Shown here: piece after piece, positions 60,294 to 64,000 of the stretch
How positions within the stretch are numbered: position 1 is the stretch's first letter
Layout: every line of letters starts with the position of its first letter
Assembly (NCBI GenBank): GCA_026545225.1
Contig: CM048845.1
Location: 125,910,533-125,974,532 of the forward strand
Source of the DNA: Cornus controversa
Taxonomy: Eukaryota > Streptophyta > Magnoliopsida > Cornales > Cornaceae
Reading direction: 5' to 3'
Length of the DNA stretch: 64,000 nt
Program-made: the position numbers and the translations under genes
Notes under the pieces: generated by a model
The model's database searches: none
What the model saw: only the letters and a program-made list of their open reading frames with translations
Told to the model about the DNA's origin: nothing

Positions 60294-62634
60294 ATGGAAG
60301 GATCAAGTGGAGAGAGCAATGGAAAGGAAACCAACGGGCACTATGTCCCTTGCAAGGAAAATTTCAGCCTGAGGTCTCCAAGAAGTACATTGAGTACGCG
60401 CAGTCCTGAAAGTGACTCCATTGATCTAGCTATAGATGGGGCTGTTGATACCTCTATTGAGCAGTTATATCACAATGTCTGTGAGATGCAGAGCTCTGAT
60501 CAGTCCCCATCAAGAAATAGCTTTCTGTCATATGGTGAGGAGTCAAGGATTGATTCTGAATTACGCTATCTTGCTGGAGGAAATTTTGGGGAAGTTGAGA
60601 TAACGAGAGAGTTGGCGATTGCAGGAAATGGTGCTTCTGAGAGAGAGAATGGATCGACATTGAAAAAGTCCCGTTTTGAAAATTCTAAGTCTCTTTCTTC
60701 TACACAATCAAAGAGGTTCTCTCGCTTGAAATCAGAATCCGAGGCCTCAAAACTGAATGCAAGAAGCAAATCCTTGATTGAAAGACCTCCTACTGGTAAG
60801 CGGAATGGAAAGAGTTCAAGAAAAACAAATGCAATTTTTTCCATGAAGAATGAAAGGGATTATTTACCTTTAGGAGGGGAAAAGTTGCAGAATGTAACTG
60901 AGGATCCTATGGAGGCAGCATACCTTGGCCCGTATTTACTTAAACAGGCAAGGCACCTGGTTTCATCGGGGGATAATCCTCAGAAAGCTCTTGAAGTGGC
61001 TCTTCGTTCAATGAAATCATTTGAGAGGTGTGGAAATGAGAAACCCAATTTAGAACTAGTCATGTGTTTGCATGTTATAGCAGCACTTTACTGTAGCTTG
61101 GGCCAGCACAGTGAGGCAATTCCAATTCTTGAGCGCTCAATTGAAATTCCAGTTATGGATGAAGGCCAAAATCATGCACTAGCTAAATTTGCAGGGTGCA
61201 TGCAGTTAGGTGATACTTATGCAATGCTCGGCCAGATTGAGAATTCAATATTGTGCTACACTGCAGGACTAGAGATCCAAAGACAAGTTCTAGGAGAAAA
61301 TGACAGCAGATTTGGAGAGACTTGCAGATATGTAGCTGAAGCTCATATTCAGGCATTGCAGTTTGATGAGGCTGAGAAGATTTGTCAGATGGCCCTTGAA
61401 ATTCACAGAGAGAACAGTTCGCCTGCTTCACCTGAAGAAGCTGCAGATAGGAGACTTATGGGACTTATCTGTGAATCTAAGGGAGACTATGAATCTGCTC
61501 TTGAGCATTATGTTTTAGCAAGCATGGCCATGGCTGCGAATGGCCAGGAAATAGATGTGGCTTCCATTGATTGCAGCATTGGTGATGCATATTTGTCTTT
61601 GGCTCGGTTTGATGAAGCTGTTTTTGCTTATCAGAAAGCACTCACTGCGTTTAAGTCAACTAAAGGAGAGAACCATCCATCTGTTGCTTCAGTCTTTGTA
61701 CGTTTGGCTGATTTGTACAACAAGACTGGAAAATATAGGGAATCCAAATCTTACTGTGAAAACGCACTTCGTATTTATGCAAAGCCCATTCCAGGGAGTC
61801 CCCCAGAAGAGATTGCCAGTGGTCTAATTGATATTTCTGCTATCTATGAATCTATGGATGAACAGGAGAAAGCACTCGAGTTACTTCAGAAGGCTTTAAA
61901 GATATATGGCAATGCCCCGGGACAGCAAAGCACAATTGCAGGAATTGAAGCCCAGATGGGGGTCTTGTATTATATGATGGGGAGTTACTCTGATTCTTAC
62001 AACTCCTTCAAAAATGCCATTTCAAAGTTCCGGGTAATTGGAGAGAAGAAATCTGCTCTGTTTGGTATTGCTTTAAACCAAATGGGGCTTACCTGTGTGC
62101 AGCTTTATGCAATAAACGAGGCTGCAGATTTGTTTGAAGAAGCAAGGAGTATTTTGGAAGCTGAATATGGGTCGTATCACGCTGATACACTAGGGGTTTA
62201 TAGCAATCTCGCAGGCACTTATGATGCAATGGGCAGGTATCTACTCTCTTTTGCTACATCTTAGCCTCATTTTTTTTTTCTTTTTCAAATCATTGCATAT
62301 TTGCAGCATTAAGGTACATATGCTTTGAAGAACTTATGCTTTGGTTAACTGCACATTGGATTATTTTTAGCTTTGTTTGTTTTATCTCTCTTGTCTCGTG
62401 ATTTATATTCAATGCAGACCAGTTGATGCAATTGAAATTTTGGAATTCGTGGTTGGAATGAGAGAGAATATACTTGGAACGGCAAATCCTGACGTTGATG
62501 ATGAGAAGCGGAGATTGGCTGAGTTATTAAAAGAAGCAGGCAGGGTTCGAAACAGGGAATCCAAATCTCTGGAGACCCTCCTTGACACCAACAACTCTCA
62601 GACCATTGTAAAAGATGGCATTAAGGTACTATGA
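60294..62634 (+). CDS. Kinesin light chain-related TPR protein (KLCR/CMU type)
   Basis: Two coding exons, 60294-62236 and 62418-62634, joined in phase (GGCAG|GTATCT ... AATGCAG|ACC); 719 aa. The first 200 or so residues are Ser/Arg/Lys-rich and look disordered (for example SLRSPRSTLSTRSPES). From about residue 215 (AAYLGPYLLKQARHLVSSGD) to about 670 it is a series of TPR helices (ALEVALRSMKSFE, AIPILERSIEI, YVAEAHIQALQFDEAE, GDAYLSLARFDEAVFAYQKA, YKTGKYRESKSYCENAL-type units), close to kinesin light chain. Arabidopsis KLCR/CMU proteins sit on cortical microtubules and help hold cellulose-synthase tracks and IQD scaffolds; that role is transferred from the family. The start ATG is the first after the leader-intron acceptor. 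If the coding intron is retained, the frame stops at 62264. Arabidopsis KLCR2 also neighbours an exonuclease-like gene, from memory. Confidence 0.95.
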
Positions 62635-62799
62635 TGCCCCAGTGATGTATTATTTTTACTTAGGTGGCCACTTGGTTTGTTAGATTTGGAAAAATAAAAC
62701 TATCAACAGAAAGGAGAGAATTTTGGTACCAACTGTCAATTATATTATCTTTGGGAGCAAGGGAACAAAATGTCGTCGTCTTTCGTTGTTTTAAGCAGT

Positions 62800-62957
62800 T
62801 GATGAAATTCCTTGTCAATTTGCTCTTTGTAATATCTTATAGCTTAATAAAGAAATGGTGGGATTTCATTTTCCCTTGATGAAATTCCTTTGTCAACTTG
62901 CTCTATTGAATATCATTTAAGTTTGATAAGGAAATGGTGGAATTTCATTTTCTCTTG
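62800..62957 (+). repeat. Tandem duplication in the KLCR 3' region
   Basis: Two adjacent units of about 79 bp (TTGATGAAATTCCTTGTCAA and TTGATGAAATTCCTTTGTCA at their starts, GAAATGGTGGRATTTCATTT near their ends). The first contains AATAAA at about 62845, a likely poly-A signal that the second unit lacks. Confidence 0.85.
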
Positions 62958-63239
62958 TTATTGTTGCACCAAACTGCCTATTACAGAACTTCAACTGCAA
63001 TCCTTTCATACACCAGTGTGATGCTGACCAACTTTCTTTGCTGTCTTACTCTTATCGTTTGATGTAAGGTCGGAAGTGTTTGGACACAAGATTGATAAAT
63101 CTATTTTTTCTTATAATTAATGATAAATGAAACAGTACATAATGTAGGCCAATACCCACCAATACTTATAACATTACAAACACATATAGATAATATTAGG
63201 CAACTGAAAAGTGGTGGTTGTTGATTCATTGCATCATGA

Positions 63240-64000
63240 TTACACATTCATGGAACTATGACAAGCCTTTGAAATTGAAACAGGGGGCTCAGATAGGGTA
63301 CCGTTGAGAATGAGGCTTGTGACCAATTGATTGGCTGCCTCAGAGTAGTGTATGCCGTCCCAGCTTATGTGGCTTGATGGATTATTACATGGATTACCAT
63401 ATACTGTTCCATTCACTATTGCTGTCTTACCACAATCTATGTGATAACCATAATAACTGCCACAACAAAACTTCAATGGATCATCAAATCCTGCCATCAC
63501 AAAACCAAAACAATTAGGTTAGCAATGTATGTCTAATGGACAAATATCATGAGCTTCGTGTCCAATATTCATCGTAATTAGTAAGTTTACCTTGATTCTT
63601 CGTGTTGCTAATTACTGCATATTTAGCAGAATACATATCAACATATGTGAATGCTGCATGTGGGAGCTGTGCCTTTAGTTGGGACACCCTGTCCTTTAGC
63701 TGCCGGTTGAACTCCTGAGCCACCCCATTCTGAGGCTTCACGCATCCATTTTGGTCCAAATTACCAGACTTTGGTTGGTAGTATATAACACTGTATGGCA
63801 AGCAGCCAATTGGGCCAGTGTTATGTACCCAGAAGACTCTTGCCCCTTCTTTGTATAGTTGCTGAAACATGGATTATGACAGACATTAGTTTTGATCCTC
63901 ACTTGATCAAACATCAGATGGTTACAGAATATGAAATGCATCTTGAAATTTGTATCCTACAACTCATGACCCTCCAACAAGAGTCAAAAAGGTGGTGTTG
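63240..64000 (-). CDS. GDSL esterase/lipase (3' part; 5' off window)
   Basis: Two last exons (minus): 63591-63861 and 63240-63490, joined in phase 1 (AATCAAG|GTAAAC and GATGGCAG). The segment 63862-64000 reads as intron. The 173 visible residues contain GPIGCLP, the FCCGSYYGY block, and the C-terminal block V SWDGIHYSEAAN, which supplies the Asp and His of the catalytic triad; the GDSL Ser and the GxND block lie in exons beyond 64000. Two to three NGT sites (NGTVYG, NGTLSE) suggest N-glycosylation of a secreted enzyme, usual for this family. It is convergent with the KLCR gene, 605 bp away. The ENOD8/FXG1-like subgroup is likely but not certain. Confidence 0.93.

Overview
The window is nuclear DNA of a dicot plant. 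Introns are short and AT-rich, proteins match plant families, and the spacers hold TRIM, copia, MULE, hAT, RTE-LINE and Helitron remnants typical of eudicots. Species cannot be fixed from sequence alone. Nearly all genes are split, so exons were rebuilt by eye from reading frame, splice sites and family similarity; exon phases add up in every model given.

Layout. 1-9184 (minus): SAMHD1-type HD-domain dNTPase, start codon to near the C-terminus, 16 exons visible, 3' end off the left edge. 11666-14239 (minus): small OB-fold single-strand nucleic-acid-binding protein (SOSS complex subunit B type), with a TRIM element in its intron. 17257-19334, 29818-33307 and 42271-44051 (all minus): three complete copies of the mitochondrial NAD-dependent formate dehydrogenase gene, same six-exon structure, predicted 382, 385 and 384 aa. 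49277-51471 (minus): plant exonuclease-fold protein with N-terminal zinc fingers (REXO4/ISG20-like), 350 aa, in which most of the DEDDh catalytic residues are replaced. 60294-62634 (plus): kinesin-light-chain-related TPR protein (KLCR/CMU type), 719 aa. 63240-64000 (minus): 3' part of a GDSL esterase/lipase. From memory, the last three neighbours resemble the Arabidopsis run At3g27950-At3g27960-At3g27970, so this part looks like a conserved ancestral block.

How the region grew. FDH and the 3' end of the exonuclease gene were duplicated in tandem. A truncated exonuclease 3' exon (29126-29440) lies between FDH1 and FDH2 and joins FDH downstream sequence at about 29430, which marks the junction. 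Transposons then filled the spacers: two related TIR elements and a probable Helitron with a decayed RPA70-like fragment (about 20.8-28.4 kb), a broken copia element with a nested solo LTR (37.3-41.1 kb), and a Pack-MULE carrying a degraded C2H2 zinc-finger gene (46.2-47.8 kb).

Functionally the genes are unrelated housekeeping or stress genes: dNTP turnover, ssDNA binding, formate oxidation in mitochondria, nucleic-acid processing, microtubule-linked scaffolding and a secreted lipase. The unexplained structures I rate highest are a series of short hairpins with a shared loop and different self-complementary stems (36281-36538), and a perfect 186-bp palindrome (55263-55448).
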